From NCBI GenBank assembly GCA_944380605.1, contig CALWIA010000011.1, forward strand, positions 1 through 56,320: DNA of 56,320 nt, written 5' to 3'. How positions within the stretch are numbered: the first letter of the stretch is position 1; each line of letters begins with the position of its first letter. The DNA comes from an uncultured Lachnospiraceae bacterium. Its GTDB lineage: Bacteria; Bacillota; Clostridia; Lachnospirales; Lachnospiraceae. Shown here piece by piece: positions 37,659 through 46,896 of the stretch. The notes below the pieces were generated by a model. It had not been told where the DNA came from. It worked only from the letters and a program-made list of their open reading frames with translations, and made no database searches. A program made the translations under genes and the position numbers.

Positions 37659-38873
37659 TTATTTGTTGTCAGCCGCAGCTACGCCGGGCAGTTCCTTGCC
37701 TTCCAGGAATTCCAGGGAAGCACCGCCGCCGGTGGAGATGTGGGTCATCTTGTCCGCGAAGCCCAGTCTCTTTACCGCGTTGACGGAGTCGCCGCCGCCG
37801 ATTACCGTAGTAGCGCCTTCCAGGCCTGCTACCGCACGGCAGATCTCCAGGGTGCCTTCCGCGAAGTTGGAGAACTCGAATACGCCCATGGGTCCGTTCC
37901 AGACTACCGTCTTGGCACCGTCCAGAGCCTTCTTGTACAGTTCAATGGTCTTGGGTCCGATATCAAATCCGGACCAGCCGGCTTCGATGGTATCCACCAC
38001 TTTGTGCTCCGTGTCGTTGGAGAACTCCTTGCCTTCCACATGGTCTACCGGAAGCAGCAGCTTGACGCCCTTCTCCTGGGCCTTCTTCACCATATCCAGC
38101 GCGTAGTCCAGCTTGTCCTCTTCGCACAGGGAATTGCCGATTTCCTGGCCCTGGGCCTTTAAGAAGGTGTAGGCCATGCCGCCGCCGATGATCAGGGTGT
38201 CCACCTTGTCCAGCAGGTTGTTGATTACGTTGATCTTATCGGAAACCTTGGCGCCGCCCAGAATGGCCACAAAGGGACGCACCGGATTCTCCACGGCGTC
38301 GCCCAGGAACTTGATCTCCTTCTCCATCAGGTAGCCTACTACGCTCTCTTTCGCGTACTTGGCCACGCCTACGTTGGAGCAGTGAGCGCGGTGAGCCGTA
38401 CCGAAGGCGTCGTTGACAAAGATGCCGTCGTCGCACAGATCCGCCAGTTCCTTGGCGTAAGCGTCCGCCTTCTCGTCCTTGCCGTACTTGGTCTCTTCCG
38501 CTCTGTAACGGGTATTCTGCAGCAGCAGAACCTCGCCGTCCTTCAGTTCCGCGGCTACCTTGCGGGTCTCCGGACCGGTTACCTGCGGATCGTTGACAAA
38601 CTTCACTTCCACGCCCAGTCTCTCGCTGAGAGCCGGAGCTACGGGAGCCAGGGACATCTCCGGAAGGGGTTCTCCCTTGGGTTTGCCCAGGTGTGAGCAC
38701 AGAATCACCTTCGCGCCCTGATCCAGCAGCTTCTTAATGGTGGGGATCGCGCCGTCGATACGGTTGTAGTTCTGGATCACGCCGTCCTTTAACGGAACGT
38801 TGAAATCGCAGCGTACCAGTACTTTCTTGCCTTTTAAATCTTTCAGATCGTCTACTGTCTTCTTGTTCAGCAT
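37659..38873 (-). CDS. pgk: Phosphoglycerate kinase
   Basis: A 404-residue kinase started at ATG 38873 ([17 protein letters not shown]); the longer frame to 38918 runs through the terminator upstream. Substrate residues are in VRCDFNVPL and HLGKPKG; the nucleotide domain has GGAKVSDKI and GGGDSVNAV. It makes ATP from 1,3-bisphosphoglycerate. It sits between gap and tpiA. Confidence 0.98.
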   Translation of the reverse strand: MLNKKTVDDLKDLKGKKVLVRCDFNVPLKDGVIQNYNRIDGAIPTIKKLLDQGAKVILCSHLGKPKGEPLPEMSLAPVAPALSERLGVEVKFVNDPQVTGPETRKVAAELKDGEVLLLQNTRYRAEETKYGKDEKADAYAKELADLCDDGIFVNDAFGTAHRAHCSNVGVAKYAKESVVGYLMEKEIKFLGDAVENPVRPFVAILGGAKVSDKINVINNLLDKVDTLIIGGGMAYTFLKAQGQEIGNSLCEEDKLDYALDMVKKAQEKGVKLLLPVDHVEGKEFSNDTEHKVVDTIEAGWSGFDIGPKTIELYKKALDGAKTVVWNGPMGVFEFSNFAEGTLEICRAVAGLEGATTVIGGGDSVNAVKRLGFADKMTHISTGGGASLEFLEGKELPGVAAADNK

Positions 38874-38900
38874 AACACGTATACTCCCTTCTAACATTTC

Positions 38901-38934
38901 AAAAGGGTCCGGTCCCAATGACCGGACCCCTTTA
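38901..38934 (-). terminator. Terminator or attenuator between gap and pgk
   Basis: Strong stem GGGTCCGGTC/GACCGGACCC closed by a short loop, followed by TTTT on the minus strand. It lies between gap and pgk and would make gap mRNA more abundant than pgk mRNA. Confidence 0.75.
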
Positions 38935-38967
38935 TGGATCGCTTATTTGGATTCGCTTCGTTCTGAA

Positions 38968-39999
38968 TTAGTTCAGTTCCGCAAAGTATTTGATGGTTCT
39001 TACCATCTGGCTGGTGTAGGAGTTCTCGTTGTCATACCAGGAAACTACCTGTACCTCGTACAGATCGTCGGCAATCTGAGCCACCATGGTCTGGGTAGCG
39101 TCAAACAGAGAACCGTACTTCATGCCGATTACGTCGGAAGAAACAATCGGATCCTCGATGTAGCCGAAGGACTCGGAAGCAGCTGCCTTCATCGCGGCAT
39201 TGATGTCTTCCTTGGTAACGCCTGCCTTCTTTACAACAGCCGTCAGAATCGTGGTGGAGCCGGTGGGAACCGGTACACGCTGCGCGGAACCGATCAGCTT
39301 GCCGTTCAGTTCCGGAATTACCAGGCCGATCGCCTTGGCTGCGCCGGTGGAGTTGGGAACGATGTTCGCCGCGCCGGCTCTCGCTCTTCTCAGGTCGCCC
39401 TTTCTGTGGGGTCCGTCCAGAATCATCTGGTCGCCGGTGTAAGCGTGGATGGTGCTCATGATACCGGACTGAATGGGAGCGTAGTCGTTCAGAGCCTTAG
39501 CCATGGGAGCCAGGCAGTTGGTGGTGCAGGAAGCTGCGGAAATGATGGTGTCGTCCTTGGTCAGGGTCTTCTCATTTACGCTGTATACGATGGTGGGCAG
39601 ATCGTTGCCGGCCGGAGCGGAAATAACAACCTTCTTCGCGCCTGCGTCGATATGCGCCTGAGCTTTTGCCTTAGAAGTATAGAATCCGGTGCACTCCAGA
39701 ACTACGTCTACGCCGATCTCTCCCCAGGGAAGATCCTTCGCGTCCTTTTCTGCGTAGATCTTGATGGTCTTGCCATCTACGGTGATGGAGTCCTCGCCGG
39801 CCTCTACGGTGTGCAGGTTCTCACCGATGCGTCCGGTATATCCACCCTGAGCAGTATCGTATTTTAACAGATGAGCCAGCATCTTGGGATCGGTCAGATC
39901 GTTGATTGCCACAACCTCGTATCCTTCTGCTCCAAACATCTGTCTGAACGCCAGACGTCCGATACGTCCAAAACCATTGATTGCTACTTTTACTGCCAT
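38968..39999 (-). CDS. gap: Glyceraldehyde-3-phosphate dehydrogenase
   Basis: A 343-residue NAD-dependent enzyme. The Rossmann start is [18 protein letters not shown] and the catalytic Cys is in SAASCTTNC (Cys158). YDTAQG and SWYDNENSY are intact. A typical strong sigma-A promoter precedes it, as for the main glycolytic GAPDH. Confidence 0.98.
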   Translation of the reverse strand: MAVKVAINGFGRIGRLAFRQMFGAEGYEVVAINDLTDPKMLAHLLKYDTAQGGYTGRIGENLHTVEAGEDSITVDGKTIKIYAEKDAKDLPWGEIGVDVVLECTGFYTSKAKAQAHIDAGAKKVVISAPAGNDLPTIVYSVNEKTLTKDDTIISAASCTTNCLAPMAKALNDYAPIQSGIMSTIHAYTGDQMILDGPHRKGDLRRARAGAANIVPNSTGAAKAIGLVIPELNGKLIGSAQRVPVPTGSTTILTAVVKKAGVTKEDINAAMKAAASESFGYIEDPIVSSDVIGMKYGSLFDATQTMVAQIADDLYEVQVVSWYDNENSYTSQMVRTIKYFAELN

Positions 40000-40069
40000 G
40001 ATTTCATTCCTCCTAAAGAATAATTAAAAACTTGCTGCTGATCGTTAAATTATAATCAACCTACGTTTC

Positions 40070-40098
40070 ATTCTACCTAATTTTGCCGGAAATAGCAA
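40070..40098 (-). promoter_or_regulatory. Promoter of the gap operon
   Basis: TTGCTA (40093-40098), 17-base spacer, TAGAAT (40070-40075) on the minus strand, about 70 bases before gap. Confidence 0.7.
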
Positions 40099-40150
40099 GA
40101 GGTTTTTCAAAAAGAAGGCAATTTCCGCCGCCCCGGCGGCCCTTTTTGCA

Positions 40151-40179
40151 TGGACAGATTTTATTTCCCGATGTAAGAT
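40151..40179 (+). promoter_or_regulatory. Promoter of the PHP phosphatase gene
   Basis: TGGACA (40151-40156), 17-base spacer, TAAGAT (40174-40179), about 60 bases before the start codon. A CGGTTCC/GGAACCG hairpin follows at about 40196-40219 in the leader. Confidence 0.5.
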
Positions 40180-40238
40180 AGCTTCAGAGAACATCCGGTT
40201 CCCGTTTTCACCGGAACCGCGCCAAAAAGGAGACTGCC

Positions 40239-41042
40239 ATGCTTTGCGATTTTCATCTTCACACCTGCTTTTCCGGCGACAGCGACACGCCGCCGGCCCG
40301 CCAGATCGAACAGGCCATTGCCCTGGGCATGAAGCAAATCTGCGTCACAGACCATCACGATTACGGAGTGCAGACCCAGTGCGACTTCCGGCTGGACCTG
40401 GACGCTTATTTTCCCGCCATGGAGCGGCTCCGGCAGCAGTACCGGGACCAGATCCGCATCGAAATCGGCGTCGAACTGGGCCTGCAGTGCCGGGTCGGCG
40501 CGTATCTGGAAGAGCTTGCCGGCCGGTACCCCTTTGATTTTATCATCGGCTCCAGCCACTTTATCGACGGGCAGGACCCCTACTATCCGGAGTATTTCCA
40601 GGGCCGTTCGGAAGCGGACGCCTACCGCCGCTTTTTTGAATCCAGCCTGAAGCGGGTGCAGACCCTGGACTGCTTTGATTCGTACGGCCACCTGGACTAT
40701 GTGGTGCGCTACGGCCCCACCCGGAACCAGAACTACTCCTACGAAGCCTATCAGGATCTCATCGATCCCATTCTGAAAACCCTGATTGAAAAGGGAAAAG
40801 GGCTGGAGTGCAACACCGGAGGCCTGCGTTACGGCCTGGGACACCCCAACCCCTGCGAAGACATTCTGCGCCGCTACCGGCAGCTGGGCGGCGAGATTCT
40901 CACCATCGGTTCCGACGCCCATTCGCCGGAGCAGGTGGGATACGGCTTCCAGACCGCTTCCCGCCTGCTGGCCGCCTGCGGCTTCCGCTACTATACGGTT
41001 TTTCACCGGCGGAAGCCGGAATTCCTGCCGCTGGACGCCTGA
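40239..41042 (+). CDS. PHP-domain phosphatase (histidinol-phosphatase-like)
   Basis: A 267-residue metal-dependent phosphoesterase of the polymerase-and-histidinol-phosphatase fold. Metal ligands are in DFHLHTCFSGDS (His6, His8), VTDHHDYG and IGSDAHSPEQVG. AGGAG lies 6 bases before the ATG. The family includes HisJ/HisK; no other histidine gene is near, so a different phosphorylated substrate is possible. It is convergent with the DUF1576 gene, leaving a 4-base gap. Confidence 0.88.
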   Translation: MLCDFHLHTCFSGDSDTPPARQIEQAIALGMKQICVTDHHDYGVQTQCDFRLDLDAYFPAMERLRQQYRDQIRIEIGVELGLQCRVGAYLEELAGRYPFDFIIGSSHFIDGQDPYYPEYFQGRSEADAYRRFFESSLKRVQTLDCFDSYGHLDYVVRYGPTRNQNYSYEAYQDLIDPILKTLIEKGKGLECNTGGLRYGLGHPNPCEDILRRYRQLGGEILTIGSDAHSPEQVGYGFQTASRLLAACGFRYYTVFHRRKPEFLPLDA

Positions 41043-41046
41043 CCGG

Positions 41047-42336
41047 CTACAGCGACAGGCCTCCTCTGGCCCTGGCCCGCCGGTCCCTTATGGACTGGAT
41101 CACCGGCACCAGGAAAATCGCCACCAGGCCGCCGGCAAATCCGTTGTTGTACAAATTCATCCCATCGTAGACGATGCCCACCCGCAGCGCCACCGACGAA
41201 TGGAGAAAACCGGCCAGCACGCCGGCCAGAAATCCGAACTCGCCGGCCACCGGCGCCAGCGTGGTGGACAGAAGCAGCGCCAGTATGGCCGATGGGTCCG
41301 TAATTTCCCAGGTCTTGGCCCAGCTGGCCACCCAGACTCCCAGCATAACCGGAAAAATATTGCGCAGGTGCTTTCCCGTGGCGCTGAACCCCACAATGGT
41401 CATGATGCCGCCCAGGGTGGGGCCGTTTAAATCTCCGCCGGCCAGATGGGTAAACCACGTAGCCGCCAGGCCGTTGATCCCCATGTTCAGAAGCACCGCC
41501 GGCATTCCTTCCTGCTTCAGATAATCGGTTCCGCCCAGGCCCGGCGTCTTCAGAATCCGCCGGTACCCGGTCCAGGCCCCTTCCTCATCAAACACAAGTC
41601 CCGCCGCCGCCATGCCGGCAAACAGCACCGACAGAAGCACCAGAAAGGTGCCGTTGCTGCCGGAATACCAGATCAGCCGGGACTGGGTCTGCAGGCCGAA
41701 GGACTTCATCAGCGATACGATCACCGTGGCAATGATGCCTCCGGCAAACCCCACGTTGTACAGCGAGTATCCCTTATGGGCGTAGTGCACGTGGGTGGAC
41801 AGCGGCGGCAGCACAAAGCCGATGACGATGCCCATGACCACGCACAGGAGCAGACGCACCGTCAGGTGATGGCTGTCGATCTGCATCACCTGGGTGATAA
41901 TCGGCGACAGGCTGGTGCCGTAAAACCCCACATAGATATAGCGGGTCACCGAAGTCTTATGGTAGCGGGCATACAGCCATACGCCCAGCAGAATGGTCCA
42001 GATGTTCAGCACGTTTTTCCCGAACAGGGAAAACCCGAACATCAGGCAGGCCGAGGTAATGGTGTGGCCGTCCATTTCCATGCCCAGCCCGTATACGATC
42101 CAGATGCTGGCCAGGGTCAGGACGCCGGCGTTTAAAAACGCCGAGCCGATGCCGCCCACCACAAAGTAGTCGGTAATCAGGAAATCCGGTTCCTGAAAAA
42201 TACGCACGAGTCCCGGCAGAATCGTCTCCGGCGGCTGCAGAAAGCAGCCCGCCAGAATAAAAAACACCGGCATCATGGACAGAACCGCGAATTGCTCCTT
42301 CCGGCTCCAGGTCTTGTTTCTCAACAGGCGCAGCAA
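41047..42336 (-). CDS. DUF1576 membrane protein with internal duplication
   Basis: A 429-residue polytopic membrane protein, about 10-12 helices. Two halves repeat: GYSLYNVGFAGGIIATVIVS (about 190) and GMNLYNNGFAGGLVAIFLVP (about 395), each preceded by a segment ending in a helix with Ser/Thr-Pro. Inverted or tandem repeats of this kind are usual in secondary transporters and channels, but DUF1576 has no known function. It is the last gene of the second alpha-galactoside operon, 21 bases after the GH36 gene, so it may move a sugar or a breakdown product (inference). Confidence 0.85.
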   Translation of the reverse strand: MLRLLRNKTWSRKEQFAVLSMMPVFFILAGCFLQPPETILPGLVRIFQEPDFLITDYFVVGGIGSAFLNAGVLTLASIWIVYGLGMEMDGHTITSACLMFGFSLFGKNVLNIWTILLGVWLYARYHKTSVTRYIYVGFYGTSLSPIITQVMQIDSHHLTVRLLLCVVMGIVIGFVLPPLSTHVHYAHKGYSLYNVGFAGGIIATVIVSLMKSFGLQTQSRLIWYSGSNGTFLVLLSVLFAGMAAAGLVFDEEGAWTGYRRILKTPGLGGTDYLKQEGMPAVLLNMGINGLAATWFTHLAGGDLNGPTLGGIMTIVGFSATGKHLRNIFPVMLGVWVASWAKTWEITDPSAILALLLSTTLAPVAGEFGFLAGVLAGFLHSSVALRVGIVYDGMNLYNNGFAGGLVAIFLVPVIQSIRDRRARARGGLSL

Positions 42337-42357
42337 GCGTCGCTCCTCCTTCCCAGA

Positions 42358-44586
42358 TCAGGCCTTCAGCACAAACAGCCGGGCCTCAAAATCCCCTGCC
42401 GGCGGCACTTCGTGGCTCCGGTCCGAGGTAATCAGGCCGATCTGCATCAGCTCGTCTCCGTAGCAGCTGTCCTGGGCGCCGGCTTTCTGCCCGCCGCTGA
42501 TCCGGTAGCAGAGGTCCGGATCCAGGCCCGCCAGCGGCAGCCGGGTAAAGGGCCCGTTGACCACGGAAAGCATCCGGTACCATCCCACCACGGCTTCTCT
42601 GCGGTCTTCGCTTACCGCCATCCAGGCGGTGATATTGCCCTCAAAGGGACTCTTCAGCCGGTAAAAGGTGCCGTACTGCAGCAAACGGCGGTACTGTTTC
42701 ACAAAGGCGATCTGCCGTTTCACTTCTTCGATTTCTTCTTCTGTCAGCCGGTTTAAATCCAGTTCATAGCCGAAGGTGCCGAAACAGGCCACGGCGCCCC
42801 GGGTCTTTAACGGCGTCACCCGCCCCAGCTGATGGTTGGGCACCGCCGACACGTGGGCGCCCATGCTGCGCACCGGATAACAGAAAGACGTGCCGTACTG
42901 GATCTTCAGCCGCTCCGCCGCGTCGGTATCGTCGCTGGTCCAGCCCTGGGGCGCGTAGTACAGCAGGCCCGGATCAAAGCGGGCGCCGCCGCTGGCGCAG
43001 GATTCAAACAGCACATGGGGAAATTCGGAAGTCAGCCGTTCATACAGATCGTAAACCCCCAGAATATACCGATGGAACACCTCGCCCTGGCGCTCCGGCG
43101 GCAGCGCCGCGCTGAAGCATTCGGTAATGCTGCGGTTCATATCCCATTTGATGTAGGAAATCTTCGCCTCCCGCAGCAGCCGGGCGATCATGGCGTACAC
43201 CGCGTCCACCACCTCCTGCCGGGAGAAGTCCAGCACCCACTGATGCCGGGACTTGCTGGCCGGATACCCCGGCGTCTTCAGGATCCAGTCCGGATGGGCC
43301 CGGTACAGGTCCGAATCCTCATTGACCATTTCCGGTTCGATCCAGACGCCGAACTTCAGGCCCATAGCTTCGATTTTTTCTGCCAGTCCCGTCAGGCCCT
43401 CCGGCAGGATGTCCCGGCAGGGCGTCCAGTCTCCCAAGCCGGCCCGGTCGCTTCTGCGTCCGCCGAACCACCCGTCGTCCAGCACAAAAAGTTCCACGCC
43501 GCACTCTCTGGCCTTTCCGGCAATGCGCAGCAGTTTTTCTTCACTGATGTCAAAATACGTAGCTTCCCAGTTGTTTAACAGAATGGGGCTGGGCTGGTCC
43601 CGCCACGCGCCTCTGGCCAGCCGGGTCCAGTACAGCCGGTGAAATTCCTGGCTGAGGGCGTTTAAGCCCCGGTCCGTATAGGCCATAACCGCCTCCGGCG
43701 TCTGAAACGCGTCTTCCGGCTCCAGAATCCAGCAGAAATTGTCCGGATGAATGCCTAAAAGCACCCGGGTCATATCGTGGCCGTCCACCTCTGCCTGGGC
43801 CAGGAAATTGCCGCTGTAGATCAGGGAAAATCCCATAGCCTCCCCCTGGAATTCGTCGGCGTGGGGCCGCTTCAGAATCAGAAACGGGTTGTGCTCATGA
43901 GAAGAGTGGCCCCGCCGGCTGCCCACCGACTGGATGCCCGGCTCCAGATGGCGGGTATGCAGATGCCGCTCCCTGGACCAGGCCCCGGAAAACTGCAGCA
44001 TCTCATAGTCCGAATCCGGCAGATCCAGGCACAGGCTCATGGCCGCGGTCAGCCGCAGCCGGCCGGAGCCTTCATTAGAAATCACCGCGCTTCTGGCAAT
44101 GCAGGCCCGGTCCCGGAATATGGTATAACGCAGGCAGATGCCGGCGCCGGACACCGGATCCAGAAGCTTTACCGAAAGCGTCATGGCTTCTCCGTCCTCC
44201 TCGGTATAGGTGGCCGGCAGTCCGGGAAGCTTCGGCTTTCCCGCCTGCACCGTATGGGACACGTACACCGCGTTGGTCAGATACGCGCCGTTTTCCTGAT
44301 AGATTTCCGCCGCCGGCTGTTTGAAGTCTCCGCTTCCGTAGGTACCGTACTCCTGTCTGGCATCTCCCGGCGACACCATCTGGTCTTCGTCGCCGGTGTA
44401 GGCCGACATGGACCGATGGGTTTTTTCATACAGATAATCGTAATCGTCTTTTACGTGAATCCGTTTTCCAAAGTACAGCTGACCCAGACGGCCATCCTCC
44501 AGCACCTTCAGAATATAGCTGATCCAATCGTTGTACAGGTGAAAGGTTTTCGAAGATTCCGAAAACCGGATATTCATTTCTCCCAT
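42358..44586 (-). CDS. GH36 alpha-galactosidase (second locus)
   Basis: A 742-residue GH36 enzyme with the same three-domain layout as the copy at 9309-11513 but clearly diverged. The nucleophile is in IKWDMNR (Asp482), the acid/base in TSDDTD (Asp552), and the motif ESCASGGARFD is the usual form. No signal peptide: acts in the cytoplasm on imported alpha-galactosides. GGAGG lies 8 bases before ATG 44586. It sits between a MATE gene and the DUF1576 gene, in a locus with two esterases. Confidence 0.95.
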   Translation of the reverse strand: MGEMNIRFSESSKTFHLYNDWISYILKVLEDGRLGQLYFGKRIHVKDDYDYLYEKTHRSMSAYTGDEDQMVSPGDARQEYGTYGSGDFKQPAAEIYQENGAYLTNAVYVSHTVQAGKPKLPGLPATYTEEDGEAMTLSVKLLDPVSGAGICLRYTIFRDRACIARSAVISNEGSGRLRLTAAMSLCLDLPDSDYEMLQFSGAWSRERHLHTRHLEPGIQSVGSRRGHSSHEHNPFLILKRPHADEFQGEAMGFSLIYSGNFLAQAEVDGHDMTRVLLGIHPDNFCWILEPEDAFQTPEAVMAYTDRGLNALSQEFHRLYWTRLARGAWRDQPSPILLNNWEATYFDISEEKLLRIAGKARECGVELFVLDDGWFGGRRSDRAGLGDWTPCRDILPEGLTGLAEKIEAMGLKFGVWIEPEMVNEDSDLYRAHPDWILKTPGYPASKSRHQWVLDFSRQEVVDAVYAMIARLLREAKISYIKWDMNRSITECFSAALPPERQGEVFHRYILGVYDLYERLTSEFPHVLFESCASGGARFDPGLLYYAPQGWTSDDTDAAERLKIQYGTSFCYPVRSMGAHVSAVPNHQLGRVTPLKTRGAVACFGTFGYELDLNRLTEEEIEEVKRQIAFVKQYRRLLQYGTFYRLKSPFEGNITAWMAVSEDRREAVVGWYRMLSVVNGPFTRLPLAGLDPDLCYRISGGQKAGAQDSCYGDELMQIGLITSDRSHEVPPAGDFEARLFVLKA

Positions 44587-44619
44587 GCCTGTATCCTCCC
44601 CTCTTTGTAAAATCCCGCG

Positions 44620-45999
44620 CTATGCCCGGTCCGCGGCCGTTTCCCGGGTAATGTTGCGAACCCACTTCTTTTTCCGGTAATGGCTCAGTACCCAGGGCCA
44701 CTTGACAAACTCATCGGTGCACAGCAGAAAGTATACCCACATCGGCGGCAGTTTCAGCACAAAGGCAGCGAAAAATCCCAGGGGCACGCCGTAGCACCAC
44801 ATGTCAATGGTATCGCACAGAAATCCGAACCGGCTGTCTCCGCCGGCCCGGAACACGCCGGCAATCAGCGTGGTGTTGACGGCGGTTCCCATGATGTAGT
44901 ACACGTTGATGTACATCATAATCCGCAGATAGCCCATAGCCGTTTCATTCAGCGACGCGTAGGACAGGACAAACGGAATCAGCGCCGCGATCACCGCGCT
45001 GCCCAGGAATCCGGCGGCCACAGACATCCGCAGCGCCCGGGAAGCGTCCGCCTCCGCCTCCTCAAACCGGCCGGCGCCCAGCTCCTTGCCCAGGATAATG
45101 CCGGTGGCGCCGGAAATGGCAAAGCTGCAGACCGTACCTAGGTTGCGCACCACCGTTACCACGGAATTGGCCGCCACCACGTCGGAGCCCAGGTGCCCCA
45201 TGATCACGGAGTACATGGAAAATCCCAGTCCCCATACCACGTCGTTGCCCATGGCCGGCAGGGCCATGGAGATAAAGTCCCGCATCAGCAGCCGGTTTCT
45301 CTGGAACATGTCGGACAGCCGCAGATGCACATCTTTGGAAAGGAAGGAAACCAGGATGCAGGCAAACAGCTGCACCACCCGGGAAATGGACGTGGCCAGC
45401 GCCACGCCGGCGATGCCCATCCGGGGCAGGCCGAACCACCCGAATACCAGCGCCGCGTTGAGCACAATGTTCAGAAGCAGGGCGCTGACGTTGAGTACGG
45501 TGCTGATCACCACCCGTTCCACGCTGCGCAGCGCCGACAGATAGACCTCGGAAATTCCCCAGCACAGATAGCTGACCGCCACGGCCCGCAGGTATATGGA
45601 ACCCAGTTCGATCAGCTCCGCTTCTGTAGTAAAAACCCGCATCATCAGTTCCGGAGCCAGAAACGCCCCGGCGGCAAACAGCGCCGACACCGGTATGGAA
45701 AAACGGAACGCGATTCCCTGTACCTTCTGAATCGACGCCAGATCCCGTTTTCCCCAGTACTGGGCGCTCAGCATGGTTACGCCGGTGCCCAGGCCATAAA
45801 GCACCATGTACAGAATGTTGCTGTACTGGGCCGCCAGAGAACCTGCGGCCATGGCGGACTGCCCCACCGAATTCAGCATAATGACGTCCGCTGAACTGAT
45901 GCCGGCGCTGAACAGCTGCTGGATAATAATGGGCCATGTCAGCCGCAGCAGCCGCCCATAGCCGCTGAAGTCCGGACTGCCTTTTCTGGTTTTCAACAT
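44620..45999 (-). CDS. MATE-family efflux transporter
   Basis: A 459-residue twelve-helix antiporter started at ATG 45999 (MLKTRKGSPDFSGYGRLL) with GGAGG 5 bases upstream. The MatE repeats are visible: LTWPIIIQQLFSAGISSADVI in the N-half and the matching VIMGHLGSDVVAANSVVTVV in the C-half. MATE proteins exchange Na+ or H+ for drugs and metabolites. Placement between esterase and alpha-galactosidase genes suggests export of a by-product such as a released acyl group or phenolic (inference). Confidence 0.92.
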   Translation of the reverse strand: MLKTRKGSPDFSGYGRLLRLTWPIIIQQLFSAGISSADVIMLNSVGQSAMAAGSLAAQYSNILYMVLYGLGTGVTMLSAQYWGKRDLASIQKVQGIAFRFSIPVSALFAAGAFLAPELMMRVFTTEAELIELGSIYLRAVAVSYLCWGISEVYLSALRSVERVVISTVLNVSALLLNIVLNAALVFGWFGLPRMGIAGVALATSISRVVQLFACILVSFLSKDVHLRLSDMFQRNRLLMRDFISMALPAMGNDVVWGLGFSMYSVIMGHLGSDVVAANSVVTVVRNLGTVCSFAISGATGIILGKELGAGRFEEAEADASRALRMSVAAGFLGSAVIAALIPFVLSYASLNETAMGYLRIMMYINVYYIMGTAVNTTLIAGVFRAGGDSRFGFLCDTIDMWCYGVPLGFFAAFVLKLPPMWVYFLLCTDEFVKWPWVLSHYRKKKWVRNITRETAADRA

Positions 46000-46024
46000 C
46001 TTTTCCTCCGTCGTATCGCGCAAG

Positions 46025-46055
46025 ATGCGCGCGGCACTGACTGCGCCGCGCGCAT
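46025..46055 (-). other. Intercistronic hairpin between esterase and MATE genes
   Basis: Perfect 11-bp stem ATGCGCGCGGC/GCCGCGCGCAT with a 9-base loop in the minus-strand transcript. No T tract follows. It could stabilise the upstream mRNA or attenuate expression of the MATE, GH36 and DUF1576 genes. Confidence 0.65.
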
Positions 46056-46073
46056 AAACGTCTGTATTCGTCT

Positions 46074-46895
46074 TTAGTTTACTATCTTCACCCCCGGGTC
46101 GTCAAGATTCAGCCAGTCCAGAAAATCCGTAATGTGGGCGTCCCAGTATTCCCAGCTGTGGTCTCCTTCGTATTCCCGGTACTTGTACTGATACGGGTTC
46201 CCTTCCATGCTCATGAAAAAGTCCCGGGTCCTGCGGGCGTCGTCCAGCAGAAAATCCGCCCTGCCGCAGGTATGATAGATTCTGGGCAGGTGCTCCCGGC
46301 CCAGATTCTGCCGCGCCATCCAGCAGGTGTCTTCCAGCGTGCCCTCCATGTCTTTTCCTCCGGTCTGCATAAAATTGCGCAGCTGCCAGCGCTCGTCGGT
46401 AAACATGCCGCTTTTGTTGCCCCTGGGCTTCCCGTTGGAGGCCCCGGCGGAAAAGCATCCGATGGCGCCGTAGCGGTCCGGGTAGTTGATGCCGATTTTC
46501 ATGGCCCCGTATCCGCCCATGGAATTGCCGGCGATAAAGTTGTCCTCCCGCCGGTCGGAAAGGGGGAATATGCTGCGCATCAGCTGCGGCAGTTCCTCCG
46601 CGACATAATGATAGAAATCGCCGCCGTGGGCCATGTTGGCATAGGCGCTCAGTTCCGCGGCGGGCATCACCACCGCCAGCCCCCGCTGGGCGGCGTACCG
46701 CTCAATGGAGGTCCGCCTCTGCCAGGTGGTGTGGTCGTCGGTGGCACCGTGGAGCAGCCACAGCACCGGATGCCGGCCTTCGGCCTCCCTGGAAGCCATG
46801 CCGATCTCCGAAGACACCGCCTGAGGAATCACCACATCCGCCGAAACGCAGGTGTGCAGTACGCTGCTGAACATCTCTACTCTCATAAATGCCAT
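46074..46895 (-). CDS. Intracellular alpha/beta-hydrolase esterase (EstA/CE1-like), copy 1
   Basis: A 273-residue esterase of the S-formylglutathione hydrolase/tributyrin-esterase type. Oxyanion region LWLLHGATDDHTTW, nucleophile GNSMGGYG (Ser125), acid in CGRADFLLDD and catalytic His in EGDHSWEYWD. No signal peptide. It is a paralogue of the next gene upstream, one base apart, with blocks such as SDRREDNF-AGNSMGGYGA shared. CE1-like members remove acetyl or feruloyl groups from sugars; here the substrate is presumably an imported acylated oligosaccharide (inference). Confidence 0.9.
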   Translation of the reverse strand: MAFMRVEMFSSVLHTCVSADVVIPQAVSSEIGMASREAEGRHPVLWLLHGATDDHTTWQRRTSIERYAAQRGLAVVMPAAELSAYANMAHGGDFYHYVAEELPQLMRSIFPLSDRREDNFIAGNSMGGYGAMKIGINYPDRYGAIGCFSAGASNGKPRGNKSGMFTDERWQLRNFMQTGGKDMEGTLEDTCWMARQNLGREHLPRIYHTCGRADFLLDDARRTRDFFMSMEGNPYQYKYREYEGDHSWEYWDAHITDFLDWLNLDDPGVKIVN

Positions 46896-46896
46896 G

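Noticed and set aside
40126..40147. CCGCCG/CGGCGG hairpin followed by CTTTTTG on the plus strand
   Set aside because: Looks like a terminator, but no plus-strand gene or promoter lies upstream to be terminated; chance is possible in GC-rich sequence.
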